Numbered from the stretch's first letter, positions 55,095 through 63,968 are shown. The stretch: 64,000 bases of DNA from Pantoea sp. GD03673 (GCF_029844725.1 NZ_JAOCKJ010000008.1:62001-126000); one strand, 5' to 3'. Translations and numbers: made by a program. The notes: generated by a model not told the origin, from the sequence alone.

Positions 55095-56011
55095 CTGGCT
55101 TCGCGCTGGCGGGCGCGTCGTAGCTGGCGCGCCGATGAAAATCCTGCGGCCAGCGCCGCTTTCTCAGCAGATTCTCCCTGCTGCTGACGCTGGCGCGCCA
55201 CACCCACCCGCAGCTGCTCATGGTATTCCCGCACGCTGATCCCCAGATGCTGACGAAACAGCCGCGCCAGATGACGGCTGCTGACGTGGGTGCGTCCGGC
55301 CAGCTCGGTCAGGGTCCAGCCGTGCTCAGGATGGGCAATCATCAGATCCTGCGCCCGGTGAATGGCCGGATGCAGGTGGTTACGGTAACGCAGCCAGGGT
55401 GAAAGCTGCGGATCGTCCCCGGCACGGCGGAACCAGACCACCATTTCACGCGCCACCGCCAGCGCAGTGGCCGTATCACAGAGCTGATTAACCAGATGCA
55501 GCGCCAGATCGATTCCCGCCGTGATGCCCGCGCTAGTCCAGATATTCTCCTGCCCGACAAACACCCGGTTCTCCTGCACCCGTGCACGCGGAGCCGCAGC
55601 TTTCAGCCGGGCAATCACATCATGATGAGTGGTGCAGAGTACGTCATCCAGCATACCCGCCTGTGCCGCCAGCAGCGCACCTGAGCAGACGCAGAACAGC
55701 ATAAAGGTCTGCGTGCGCAGCGCGGCATGCTGGCGCATCAGCCATTCACGTGCTTCTCTGGCCTGCGGCGTGGCGTAACAGATCTGCGAATCATAGACGC
55801 CCGGCACCACCAGCAGACTGCCAGCCGGTAATATTTCCGGTAACGGTTCGATACCGCCAATGGTCATGCCGGTGGAGCAGACGACCTCCGGCTGAGGGCC
55901 GATGTAGCGCAGCGTAAAATGATCGCCCGCCAGCTTCAGCGTCTCGGCCGGGCCGGTCAGATCCAGCGCCATCACGCCGGGCAGGGTTAAAAACCAGACG
56001 GTATGTGTCAT
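55079..56011 (-). CDS. GlxA-like AraC-family regulator with DJ-1/PfpI-type sensor domain
   Basis: A 310-residue protein (ATG 56011, MTHTVWFLTLPG). Residues ~1-185 form a class I glutamine-amidotransferase-like (DJ-1/PfpI) domain, with FMLFCVCSGALLAAQAGML and WTSAGITAGIDLALHLV. Residues ~205-305 form an AraC double HTH (WTLTELAGRTHVSSRHLARLF, KAALAAGFSSARQLRRA). The architecture matches GlxA/FtrA-type regulators. It lies 11 nt after yieH on the same strand, so the two may be co-transcribed; the ligand is unknown. Codons further upstream overlap yieH and lack homology. Confidence 0.88.
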   Translation of the reverse strand: MTHTVWFLTLPGVMALDLTGPAETLKLAGDHFTLRYIGPQPEVVCSTGMTIGGIEPLPEILPAGSLLVVPGVYDSQICYATPQAREAREWLMRQHAALRTQTFMLFCVCSGALLAAQAGMLDDVLCTTHHDVIARLKAAAPRARVQENRVFVGQENIWTSAGITAGIDLALHLVNQLCDTATALAVAREMVVWFRRAGDDPQLSPWLRYRNHLHPAIHRAQDLMIAHPEHGWTLTELAGRTHVSSRHLARLFRQHLGISVREYHEQLRVGVARQRQQQGESAEKAALAAGFSSARQLRRARQREASQLTK

Positions 56012-56022
56012 GCTGACCCGGG

Positions 56023-56691
56023 CTACACCAGATCCCAGCCACGGGCGCGCCACAGCGCAGGCAACTGTGCCATGTCGTCGAAGCGCGTCACCAGGGGATG
56101 ATCCAGTTCAGGGTTGTGCGGGTCAGCGCAGTAGTAGTAGACCGGGATCCCGGCAGCAATTCCGGCACGGGCACCCGCCTCGGAGTCATCCACCAGAATG
56201 CAGCGCTCAATCGGCACCTGCATCTGTTCCGCCGCGTGATACATCAGTTCCGGATCGGGTTTCCAGTGCAGAATGTCATAGCCGCTGTAAAGGTGCTCTG
56301 CAAACAGCGGCAGCATGCCGGTTAAGCCCAGCGAATGCTGCATTTTTTTTACCGTCCCGTTTGAGACTACGCACATCGGCACCTTGATCTGCTCTGCCAG
56401 TGCTTTCGCGCCAGGGATGGGCTGTAATTGCTCATCAAACAGTCTGGCAACTTCCGCACGATAAGCCGTTTCGACCTCTTCCATCGGCAGCGTGACCTGA
56501 TGCGCGTCGCCCACGTCACGAATGATGTCGTAGAGTTTGACGCCTTTATACTTTTCAAACATCTGCTGCAGCGACAGCTCAAGGCCGTATCGGGCAAAGG
56601 TGTTGACGTAGGCCTGGGTGCAAAGCAGTTCACTGTCCACCAGCGTGCCATCACAATCAAAAAAGACGCATTCTACTGACATCAGACTCAA
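56023..56691 (-). CDS. yieH: HAD-superfamily phosphatase YieH
   Basis: A 222-residue HAD hydrolase matching E. coli YieH, reported as a 6-phosphogluconate phosphatase. Motif I is FFDCDGTLVDSE (nucleophile Asp near residue 12, second Asp at +2), motif II is VVSNGTVKK, motif III is the Lys in HWKPDPELM, and motif IV is LVDDSEAG. FKGVKLY-type cap residues (YKGVKLYDII) also match. It is divergent from adeP exactly as in E. coli, so the gap may hold shared regulation. Confidence 0.93.
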   Translation of the reverse strand: MSLMSVECVFFDCDGTLVDSELLCTQAYVNTFARYGLELSLQQMFEKYKGVKLYDIIRDVGDAHQVTLPMEEVETAYRAEVARLFDEQLQPIPGAKALAEQIKVPMCVVSNGTVKKMQHSLGLTGMLPLFAEHLYSGYDILHWKPDPELMYHAAEQMQVPIERCILVDDSEAGARAGIAAGIPVYYYCADPHNPELDHPLVTRFDDMAQLPALWRARGWDLV

Positions 56692-56752
56692 TCCCTGGAT
56701 TCAGGTGTGGGGGTTCCCCACTTTACCGCACTCAGCGCAGATTGCGAGAGTG

Positions 56753-56764
56753 GCAATCGGTTGC
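56753..56764 (+). promoter_or_regulatory. Candidate PurR operator upstream of adeP
   Basis: GCAATCGGTTGC matches the PurR core GCAAACGTTTGC at 10 of 12 positions and keeps its symmetry with a central CG. It lies 73 bp before the adeP start in the adeP-yieH divergent gap. PurR repression of adenine permease is known in E. coli; the site here is inferred. Confidence 0.55.
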
Positions 56765-56836
56765 GAAAAATCATTGTATTGCCCCGGTAAAATCGCCAGG
56801 ATACGCGCCGATGATTTTTTCTTCTGGATGGATGGC

Positions 56837-58150
56837 ATGAGCAAGCAAGGCGTTTTGCAGCGCATTTTCAGGCTGCAGGAACATGGCACCACGGTGCGTA
56901 CCGAAGTGATCGCGGGTATCACCACCTTTCTGACGATGGTCTATATCGTCTTCGTCAATCCGCAGATCCTGGGCGTTGCTGGCATGGATACTCAGGCGGT
57001 GTTTGTGACCACCTGTCTGATTGCCGCTTTCGGCAGCATTCTGATGGGGCTGTTTGCCAATCTGCCGGTAGCACTGGCACCCGCCATGGGGCTGAACGCC
57101 TTCTTCGCCTTTGTGGTGGTTGGCGCAATGGGCTATTCCTGGCAGGTCGGCATGGGGGCCATCTTCTGGGGTGCGGTCGGCCTGCTGATCCTGACGCTAC
57201 TGCGGGTGCGTTACTGGATGATTGCCACTATTCCGATGAGCCTGCGCGTCGGCATTACCGCCGGTATCGGTCTGTTTATCGCCATGATGGGGCTGAAGAA
57301 TGCCGGTATTATCGTGCCGAATCCCGATACCCTGGTCTCCGTGGGCAATCTGACCTCACACAGCGTGCTGCTGGGCGCACTGGGCTTTTTTATTATTGCC
57401 ATTCTGGCGTCGCGCAATATCCATGCAGCAGTGCTGATCTCCATGGTGATCACGACCGGTATTGGCTGGATGCTGGGCGACGTGAAGTTTGTCGGCCTGT
57501 TCTCCACGCCACCGTCGGTAACGTCGGTTGTCGGCCAGGTTGATATCAAAAGTGCGTTTAACATTGGCATGGCGGGCGTGATCTTCTCGTTTATGCTGGT
57601 CAATCTGTTCGACTCCTCCGGCACGCTGATCGGCGTCACCGACAAAGCGGGCCTGACCGATGAAACCGGCACCTTCCCGCGGATGCAGCAGGCGCTCTAT
57701 GTCGACAGCGTCAGTTCGGTGAGTGGCGCGCTGGCGGGCACCTCATCCGTGACCGCCTATATCGAAAGCACCTCGGGCGTGGCGATTGGTGGCCGTACCG
57801 GCCTGATGGCCGTGGTGACCGGTCTGCTGTTCCTGCTGGTAACGTTCCTGTCACCGCTGGCCAGGATGGTGCCATCCTATGCTGCCGCAGGCGCACTGAT
57901 TTACGTGGGTGTGTTAATGACTGCCAGTCTGTCGCGTGTGCGCTGGGATGATTTAACCGAAGCGGTGCCGGCGTTTGTTACCGCCGCCATGATGCCCTTC
58001 AGCTTTTCCATCACCGAAGGCATTGCGCTGGGTTTTATCGCTTATTGCGTAATGAAACTGGGCACCGGCCGCTGGCGTGAAATCAGCCCCTGCGTGGTGA
58101 TCGTTGCTCTGCTGTTTGTGCTGAAGATTATTTTTGTCGACGCGCACTAA
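56837..58150 (+). CDS. adeP: Adenine permease AdeP (NCS2/AzgA family)
   Basis: Purine proton symporter, 437 residues from the ATG at 56837 (MSKQGVLQRIF). About 12-14 membrane segments. Conserved blocks: REHGTT-like QEHGTTVRTEVIAGITTFLT, FANLPVALAPAMGLNAFFAF, VNLFDSSGTLIGVTDKAGL, and SFSITEGIALGFI. Nearly the whole protein aligns with E. coli AdeP, with PurP as the paralogous alternative. The frame is open from 56618, but that extension is antisense to yieH; an ATG at 56828 is also possible. GGATGG precedes the chosen start. Confidence 0.94.
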   Translation: MSKQGVLQRIFRLQEHGTTVRTEVIAGITTFLTMVYIVFVNPQILGVAGMDTQAVFVTTCLIAAFGSILMGLFANLPVALAPAMGLNAFFAFVVVGAMGYSWQVGMGAIFWGAVGLLILTLLRVRYWMIATIPMSLRVGITAGIGLFIAMMGLKNAGIIVPNPDTLVSVGNLTSHSVLLGALGFFIIAILASRNIHAAVLISMVITTGIGWMLGDVKFVGLFSTPPSVTSVVGQVDIKSAFNIGMAGVIFSFMLVNLFDSSGTLIGVTDKAGLTDETGTFPRMQQALYVDSVSSVSGALAGTSSVTAYIESTSGVAIGGRTGLMAVVTGLLFLLVTFLSPLARMVPSYAAAGALIYVGVLMTASLSRVRWDDLTEAVPAFVTAAMMPFSFSITEGIALGFIAYCVMKLGTGRWREISPCVVIVALLFVLKIIFVDAH

Positions 58151-58165
58151 GCGCGGTGATTAAGG

Positions 58166-58192
58166 GCCGCAACCTTTGGGTTGCGGCTTTTT
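58166..58192 (+). terminator. Rho-independent terminator of adeP
   Basis: GCCGCAACC (58166-58174) pairs with GGTTGCGGC (58179-58187), followed by TTTTT, 16 bp after the adeP stop. It also abuts the end of the convergent gene at 58191. Confidence 0.9.
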
Positions 58193-58940
58193 ACATTTCA
58201 GGATGCAGATTGCGCTCGCTGGGCAGGCTGGTCAGCCGCAGGGCATGAGGCCCGATGTTGGGCTTGCCCATCTCTATTTCACGCAATGCACGCCACTCAC
58301 AGGCGCTATCCATCTCCCACAGATGCAGACGCTGCGTCGCAGACGACAGCGCGCACGACCAGACCAGCACAGGCTCCGCATCACACACCACCTGAATGTC
58401 GGGATAAAGGGAAGATCGCAGCCGACCCGCTCCGGGCAACAGGCGCAATGAATCCAGACCCCGATCGGTCTCTCCCGTCAGCTTGAGAATGCTCTGGCGC
58501 AACGTCCAGATCTGCGTCACGGCTTCCAGGGCATCCTGCTGGGCATTAATCCAGGCAATCTCGCCCGAGGTTAATCCCTGAATCAGCTGCGCCTGCGTCT
58601 GACGGCTCCGCGCATGCACAATCTCCATATCCAGACCGGCACGTCCCCCCTCTTCAGCCAGCAGCACCCCCACCGTATTGCCCGCATACGCGATGCTGAA
58701 ATCGGGCAGATCGCTGTCAGCAAACACGGGGCGTCCGTTGCTCTGAATAATCAGGCGCGGCAACTCCTGAATGCCATAAACCCGCAGCATCAGCTGTGCC
58801 AGCAGCGTTCGTGCGGCAAGAAATCGCCCACGGCGCTTGTCAGCAAACTGCTGTGCCGTGTCGGTGATCGCCTGGGGAATGCACATCTCTTTAGCCGGGA
58901 AGCCGGGATCGCCCGTCCAGCGTACAAAATGACCAGCCAT
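58191..58940 (-). CDS. 4'-phosphopantetheinyl transferase superfamily protein with altered catalytic motifs
   Basis: A 249-residue protein of the Sfp/EntD/AcpT type, which normally loads phosphopantetheine onto carrier proteins. The fold motifs are present: FLAARTLLAQLM, NGRPVF (69-73), and GLDMEIV (102-108) with the magnesium-binding Asp/Glu pair. But the usual FNLSHSG is FSIAYAG (81-87), losing the His, and WxxKEAxxK is WTLRQSILK (145-153), losing the Lys-Glu. It may be inactive, or have different chemistry. No carrier protein or synthase gene is adjacent. Confidence 0.8.
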   Translation of the reverse strand: MAGHFVRWTGDPGFPAKEMCIPQAITDTAQQFADKRRGRFLAARTLLAQLMLRVYGIQELPRLIIQSNGRPVFADSDLPDFSIAYAGNTVGVLLAEEGGRAGLDMEIVHARSRQTQAQLIQGLTSGEIAWINAQQDALEAVTQIWTLRQSILKLTGETDRGLDSLRLLPGAGRLRSSLYPDIQVVCDAEPVLVWSCALSSATQRLHLWEMDSACEWRALREIEMGKPNIGPHALRLTSLPSERNLHPEM

Positions 58941-59090
58941 CTGTCGCTCCGTGAAAATGGTCAGATAATCATCAGAAGTATTGTAGGAATTTTCTTACCT
59001 CAATGCACCCGGCAACGCACAGATCAGGCTAAATTCGGAATAGGATGAGCAAGGGTGACGAGTCCGGGCATAGGTTAACGCGTTATGCTG

Positions 59091-59222
59091 TTAAAACGCC
59101 TGATGCACTGCATCAGGCATTTTGTATTTCAGCGACAGATGCGGGCGCTGACCGTTGTAGGTTTTTACCGACTCCGCCACCATTTTTCCTGCCTGAACGA
59201 TGTCCGCCGGGCGCGGTCGTTA
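59091..59222 (-). pseudogene. 3' remnant of an IS3-family transposase
   Basis: The minus strand encodes the C-terminal end of an IS3-type integrase core: GKMVAESVKTYNGQRPHLSL then KYKMPDAVHQAF and a stop at 59091. The pattern YNxQRPHxSLxYxxPxxVH is diagnostic of OrfB tails. Only ~44 codons remain; the DDE residues and the rest of the element are gone upstream of ~59222, where the alpha/beta hydrolase gene begins. No terminal inverted repeat was identified. Confidence 0.8.
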
Positions 59223-59228
59223 GCATAG

Positions 59229-60038
59229 CTACCGGAATTGATATTTTGATAAGCAGACTACAGGTGGCTTCAAAACCTCCTGGTATTCAATAAATTTAAA
59301 AATTTCATTTATTGATGCTTTTTCCGGGTGGTTTAATTCACTCAAATGATCTCCTCCTCCAGTGATCATTGATAAACCATATTGTTGTGCTGTCTCAGAC
59401 ATAGAGGTGTAGTAAGGGTCGCTAGCACCCGCCCAAAGCAAAATTGGTGTTTTATAAGGGAATAAGCTTTCTTTTTTTTCAGAGTACTTTCTCAATTCAT
59501 TGAACAAGCATCTTGCACTTTCTTGATCGTCCAGCGAAAGCTCAGAGGTAAGCTCTGGCGCTGTGCTTCTTGCATAAGACATAAACATATCAAAGCTAAG
59601 TTTACCTTCTGATGTTTCAGGAAGGCCATTCCTGAAGTCCCATCCGCCCAGAACAACAGAGTTAAGCCGTTCTGAGTAGTGGTTCAGCAGGCCTAATGCT
59701 GTCCATGCGCCAGAGGAATACCCTATGACATGCGCTTTTTCATAACCCAGTTCATCCATAATTTTAATAATGGAAAATGCCTGATTTTGTTGTGTATATA
59801 ATTCCTGCAATTGCGCCTTTTCACTTATGCCGTGGCCTAAAAGGTCCGGACAAACAACGTGAAAGAATGGACTAAAAAAGGAGCTAAATCCATTATTTAG
59901 CCATGATTTCCCGTTCATCAGGAGACCGTGAAGCATTATAACTAATGGCCCTTTTCCTTCGGAAACATATGACAATCGAGGTATTCCTGACGTAAGTAGC
60001 ATATAAGTCCCTTTAACTTTAGATTGGACAGAAAGCAT
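59229..60038 (-). CDS. Alpha/beta-fold hydrolase
   Basis: A 269-residue alpha/beta hydrolase. The oxyanion region is VIMLHGLLMNG, the nucleophile elbow GYSSGAW (Ser near residue 108), the acid Asp in LLWAGASDPYY, and the catalytic His in GGGDHLSEL, a complete triad. The coding sequence is much more AT-rich than its neighbours, with many AAA/TTT-type codons, suggesting recent acquisition. It ends 7 bp from the IS3 remnant. Start is ATG 60038, with an internal ATG at residue 13 as an alternative. Substrate unknown. Confidence 0.82.
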   Translation of the reverse strand: MLSVQSKVKGTYMLLTSGIPRLSYVSEGKGPLVIMLHGLLMNGKSWLNNGFSSFFSPFFHVVCPDLLGHGISEKAQLQELYTQQNQAFSIIKIMDELGYEKAHVIGYSSGAWTALGLLNHYSERLNSVVLGGWDFRNGLPETSEGKLSFDMFMSYARSTAPELTSELSLDDQESARCLFNELRKYSEKKESLFPYKTPILLWAGASDPYYTSMSETAQQYGLSMITGGGDHLSELNHPEKASINEIFKFIEYQEVLKPPVVCLSKYQFR

Positions 60039-60142
60039 ACACGCCTCCTCACAAGCTGCTCAATGAATAATGTTATGACCGTTCGCTTTTCGCCTAAATG
60101 AGACAGCCATAATCACATCTCCTAACCCAATGGAGATTGAAC

Positions 60143-60728
60143 ATGACAATATCCCCCTGGAACAAAAGCCGCATTATTGGCCAGAAACGACCACTTCAGA
60201 TCTCTCATATCTGGGGGATTCGTATCCGTCTTGAGCTGGAAGGAAAAATCCGCGATTTGGCTCTGTTTAACATGGCTGTGGACAGTAAACTTCGGGGCTG
60301 TGATCTGGTTAAGTTGAAAGTTTCTGATGTGGCCTATGGGCACACTGTTTCGGGCAGAGCGACTGTGCTGCAGCAAAAAACGGGCAGCCCTGTCCAGTTT
60401 GAACTGACGAAGGGAACCAGAGAGGCTGTAGCCACATGGATCAAAATGGCTCAGCTACGCAGTAACGACTATCTTTTTCAGTCCCGCATTGGTTCTTCAG
60501 GACACATTTCAACCAGACAATATAATCGTATTTTTCATGGATGGATTGAGAAGCTGGGTCTCGATGAGACGCTCTACAGTACGCATTCCATGCGCAGAAG
60601 TAAGCCATATCTGATCTATAAAAAACGAAAAATCTTCGTGTGATCCAGTTACTTTTGGGTCATGAAAACTCGAAAGCACAGTACGTTATCTAGATATCGA
60701 ATTAGATGATGCCCTGGAGATATCATAG
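60143..60728 (+). pseudogene. Tyrosine recombinase (phage-type integrase), frameshifted
   Basis: Short tyrosine recombinase beginning MTISPWNKSRIIGQKRPL behind GGAG. DSKLRGCDLVKLKVSDV carries the first catalytic Arg and HSMRR the His-x-x-Arg pair. The frame then shifts near 60610-60630: KTKNLRVIQLLLGHENS (with the second catalytic His) is in another frame, and YLDIELDDALEIS (with the nucleophile Tyr) is in a third, ending at 60728. Two frameshifts therefore separate the catalytic residues, and the uninterrupted frame stops at 60643. It was probably once an integron- or island-type integrase. Confidence 0.85.
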
Positions 60729-60812
60729 TCGATTGAAGTCTAACTTGTCAGGACTGCAACAGCAGCTCTATGCCAGGAGCGGACATTCATTTAGATATTA
60801 ATAACAGCGCTA

Positions 60813-61373
60813 TTACATGACCTGACCATAATACCAACGCTCTCCCGAGAACCATTCATCACGATCCTCGCTTCCGTAGTATTCGAGCGTTATACCCAGT
60901 TCCTGCACATTGGCTGGAAGAAATAGTCCCCACTCAGCAGCAAGGCTGCGCTCTTTAATCAAAGCGGAGGCACCATTTTCAGAACGGTGTTCAGTAATAA
61001 AGCTTTGGTAATAGTCTTCTGAACGATAGAGACAGATTTCGCTCGTAAACATATCTGGAAGGCATATAACCGCAGTAATCCGGGGGCTGTAATTCATACC
61101 TGCAGTTGCCGTTATGAGATTTGAACAAGCATTAATCATGGCTTGCGCGCAATCTGCTTTGGTTTTGAGCGTGCTGTGCTTTCCCTGGACAAGATTAATC
61201 TCTACCGGGATTTTGAAATTCCAATAGTGCTCATCTTCGGAAAACATGCTTCGTTCAGGGTTATGAAAAGAATCAGCCCAACGGTTAAGAGCTTTAAAGC
61301 GCCGTGGAATATTTCTGATTTTGGTTCGATGATGTCTGTTAAGCCGTCTGCTCATGAGTATTTTAACTTTCAC
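60813..61373 (-). CDS. DUF3916-like protein
   Basis: A 186-residue protein. The segment YWNFKIPVEINLVQGKHST with KADCAQAMINACSNLI, then VICLPDMFTSEICLY and YYQSF, matches the DUF3916 family pattern as I recall it; the function is unknown. No signal peptide or membrane span. The start may be ATG 61373 or ATG 61355 (MSRRLNRHHRTKIRN). The strongly basic N-terminus (RRLNRHHRTKIRNIPRR) is unusual. It sits between the broken integrase and a UmuC fragment and has no evident operon partner. Confidence 0.7.
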   Translation of the reverse strand: MKVKILMSRRLNRHHRTKIRNIPRRFKALNRWADSFHNPERSMFSEDEHYWNFKIPVEINLVQGKHSTLKTKADCAQAMINACSNLITATAGMNYSPRITAVICLPDMFTSEICLYRSEDYYQSFITEHRSENGASALIKERSLAAEWGLFLPANVQELGITLEYYGSEDRDEWFSGERWYYGQVM

Positions 61374-61540
61374 CCTTTCAAATGATTTAAGCTGTGTTCA
61401 GCTAATCGTTAAGTATTAAAGTAACTCATCTTTCTCGATTTGAAACGCCTTATGGCCGCTTTTCGCTTATAGCAGACCCTGGCTCGCACATCTGAGCATT
61501 GCTACCTGTAGCGTCTTATACTCATATCAGGAGTTATATA

Positions 61541-61645
61541 ATGCTGATTAGTATGGAGTCCTGTGAAACCGTGTTCAGGCCAGATCTGCGCGGTAAGCCT
61601 ATCGTCGTCGTGTCGAACAACGATCTGAGTGGTGATAAACGTTAG
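61541..61645 (+). pseudogene. umuC: UmuC (DNA polymerase V / Y-family) N-terminal fragment
   Basis: A 34-residue frame (MLISMESCETVFRPDLRGKP then IVVVSNND) matches the start of UmuC-type Y-family polymerases, in which CE-VFRPDLRGKPVVVLSNND is diagnostic. It stops at 61645 after LSGDKR, before any catalytic carboxylates, so it cannot be functional. The start is preserved behind CAGGAGTTATATA, and no umuD lies upstream. The first residues deviate from MFALVDANSFYASCE, suggesting decay at the 5' end too. Confidence 0.7.
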
Positions 61646-61785
61646 TTAGTTTCGTGCTGTTCAATTCACTCAGTCCAAAAATCAGATATGTCCACTATGA
61701 GCAAAAATCGGACGTCAAAAAGATAGCGGCAGGGAGGTTCTGCCATATTAAACATAACAACCCAGCGGCAAAGTGGTTGTGTTGC

Positions 61786-62112
61786 TCAACTCCTCAACCC
61801 ATCTATCACCGTTTCAGGTAGGGTCATGACTGACTTCACGCTGATTTTGATCCGTTCTATGATTGCCACTCTTGGCCCCTTCTGCCATGCCTCACTTCCG
61901 TAAAATGCTTCCTGCGATGTCTTCATATGCTCAATATTATTGAATGCCCGGAGCAAGTAGTACGAATCCTCATCATGCAGGGAGCAGCCAAAGGCAACGA
62001 TGTCGATACCAGCCTCACGATGGAGAGGCGCACTTTTCCTGACCATGATTTCGTGGAATTCCTGCCCGGTACCTGGTTGCAGGATGTACTGCAGTAACTC
62101 AACTGTTCTCAT
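61786..62112 (-). CDS. NIPSNAP/ABM-type dimeric alpha-beta barrel protein
   Basis: A 108-residue protein from the ATG at 62112 (MRTVELLQYILQPGTGQEFH), with GGAG nine bases upstream. The pattern (beta strand, then helix, FGCSLHDEDSYYLLRAFNNI, then SEAWQKGPR) is that of the NIPSNAP and antibiotic-biosynthesis-monooxygenase fold, often small dimeric proteins of unknown function. The frame is open to 62220, but those 36 codons look unlike the family. It is probably a single-gene unit. Confidence 0.7.
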   Translation of the reverse strand: MRTVELLQYILQPGTGQEFHEIMVRKSAPLHREAGIDIVAFGCSLHDEDSYYLLRAFNNIEHMKTSQEAFYGSEAWQKGPRVAIIERIKISVKSVMTLPETVIDGLRS

Positions 62113-62417
62113 CAGTTCGACTCCATTGGCATACATGCTTAAATTTAACATAAGACTTCCTGGCCGCACCGCCTCAGGCGCACTCAGCGCGATTCTGCGG
62201 CCAGAGGGCGTTTCCGCCATATTTCTCCGTCAAGAATCCTGAAAACTCTTCTGATGATTACGGCGCGTCTGAATGGTTAGCAGTGAGATGTATTCTCCAC
62301 TGATTAGTGCTCGCTGATGTTGGAAACGTCAGCTCCTGGCATAAAGCGGACATGAAAATCATGATGACAGTGTGGCTCCGCCACATTAATCATGCTATCC
62401 CGCAATGAATTCATTCC

Positions 62418-62930
62418 TTATTGTTCTGACTCAGCCTGGGCCAGTCGTAAATGATGCGCTATAAAGTTCGCTTTGAGTGCGCTGTAGCGATGAGCATCGT
62501 TCCTGCTGAGTCGTGCTGCTGAATGTTTCAGCTCAGCATACATCCCTGCGATGGTTGAGTTTTTTCGTAAATAATCGCGGAAAATAAGATGTCTTAATAT
62601 CTGCATATCGCCACTAGCAAATGCATGCACCTGATGACTACGCTGATCGCCACCCTTAATGAAATATCTGCGCCCTGACATCCCGTTCTCACCGCGGACA
62701 ACATAACCGGCGTGGGCCATTGCATTATTGTATCTATCCAGTTCATTGATGTCGGAGACTTCCATCAATATGTCGATTATGGGCTTTGCTGAAAGACCAG
62801 GCACGGATGTGCTGCCAATGTGATGGATATCTTTAGCCACTCCACCAAGCATTGACTTTATCAGTAAACTTTCCGCTTCAAACATCTCAGGCCATTTATC
62901 ATCGTATGGCACAACTATTACCGTCCGCAT
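62418..62930 (-). CDS. GrpB-family (UPF0157) nucleotidyltransferase-like protein
   Basis: A 170-residue GrpB/UPF0157 protein. The family signature HHIGSTSVPGLSAKPIIDILM lies near residues 36-56, equivalent to the GS-x-x-x-D-x-D core of nucleotidyltransferase folds. It begins MRTVIVVPYDDKWPEMFEAE, the usual family start. No partner gene; biological role is undefined in the family. It is divergent from the metallo-hydrolase at 63189. Confidence 0.88.
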   Translation of the reverse strand: MRTVIVVPYDDKWPEMFEAESLLIKSMLGGVAKDIHHIGSTSVPGLSAKPIIDILMEVSDINELDRYNNAMAHAGYVVRGENGMSGRRYFIKGGDQRSHQVHAFASGDMQILRHLIFRDYLRKNSTIAGMYAELKHSAARLSRNDAHRYSALKANFIAHHLRLAQAESEQ

Positions 62931-63188
62931 AAAGACATCCTCTCTGCACTGAGTATGTAACTCATCCCTGAACCTCTGTGTCTGACGTCGGCGCTCCCTG
63001 GTGAAAAATAGCGTCCCCCGCTGGCTCAGCTGACGATCATATATTGACCTGATTTCATCGACTAATGACCTGCGAGCATGTCACGTTCCTCAGGGATCAA
63101 CGTTTAAAGTAAACCCACTCGCCACACAGTTATCTGTTCACAGCAGGCGGGCTGTGACTTAAAACCTGATGAATTATTGGAGAAAGAA

Positions 63189-63968
63189 ATGAAGTTAACG
63201 CAAGTCCGTAATGCCACCCTTATGCTGGAATACGCTGGTAAAAAATTCCTTATCGACCCAATGCTGGCAGAAAAAGACGCCTGGGATGGTTTTGCCGGAA
63301 ATGCGCGTCCACACCTTCGCAACCCCATGGTGCCGCTGCCTGTGGCAATTGAGGATTTGCTGAATGCAGATGCGGTGATCCTGACGCACACGCATACTGA
63401 CCACTGGGACGAAGCGGCACAGAAAGCGGTACCCAAAGACATGCTTATTTATACTCAGGATGAAAATGATGCATCACTTATCCGTTCTCAGGGATTTATT
63501 AATATTCGCCTGCTGAAAGATGAAAACCACTTCGTGGATGGCCTGACGATTTACAAAACTGACGGTCAGCATGGCAGTAATGAACTCTACGCTGATACAG
63601 TATGGGGCGGATTACTGGGTGATGCCTGCGGGCTGGTATTTACGCACCAGGCCGAAAAAACTCTTTATATCGCAGGTGATACCGTCTGGGTGAAACCTTA
63701 TGTAAAAAGCCTGCAGCGTTTCCAGCCGGGCGTTGTGGTGCTGAATACCGGCTATGCCGTCAACGATCTTTACGGACAGATCATTATGGGTAAAGAGGAC
63801 ACGTTGCGTACCCTTAAGATGCTGCCGGAGACAACTATTGTTGCTTCTCACATGGAGGCGATTAACCACTGTCTGCTAACTCGCGCCGAGCTGCGAGAAT
63901 ATACCCTTGAGCACGGCATTGAAGAACATGTGCTTATTCCGGCTGACGGCGAGACCCTCGTTTTCTGA
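63189..63968 (+). CDS. MBL-fold metal-dependent hydrolase (UlaG-like)
   Basis: A 259-residue metallo-beta-lactamase-fold hydrolase. The metal motif is THTHTDHWD (HxHxDH, about residues 67-75), with further ligands in TLYIAGDTVW (Asp) and VASHMEAINH (His). It resembles UlaG-type lactonases and related RNase Z-like hydrolases; the substrate is unknown. GGAGAAAGAA precedes the ATG at 63189; a TTG four codons earlier is less likely. It is complete, ending 32 bp before the window edge. Confidence 0.87.
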   Translation: MKLTQVRNATLMLEYAGKKFLIDPMLAEKDAWDGFAGNARPHLRNPMVPLPVAIEDLLNADAVILTHTHTDHWDEAAQKAVPKDMLIYTQDENDASLIRSQGFINIRLLKDENHFVDGLTIYKTDGQHGSNELYADTVWGGLLGDACGLVFTHQAEKTLYIAGDTVWVKPYVKSLQRFQPGVVVLNTGYAVNDLYGQIIMGKEDTLRTLKMLPETTIVASHMEAINHCLLTRAELREYTLEHGIEEHVLIPADGETLVF

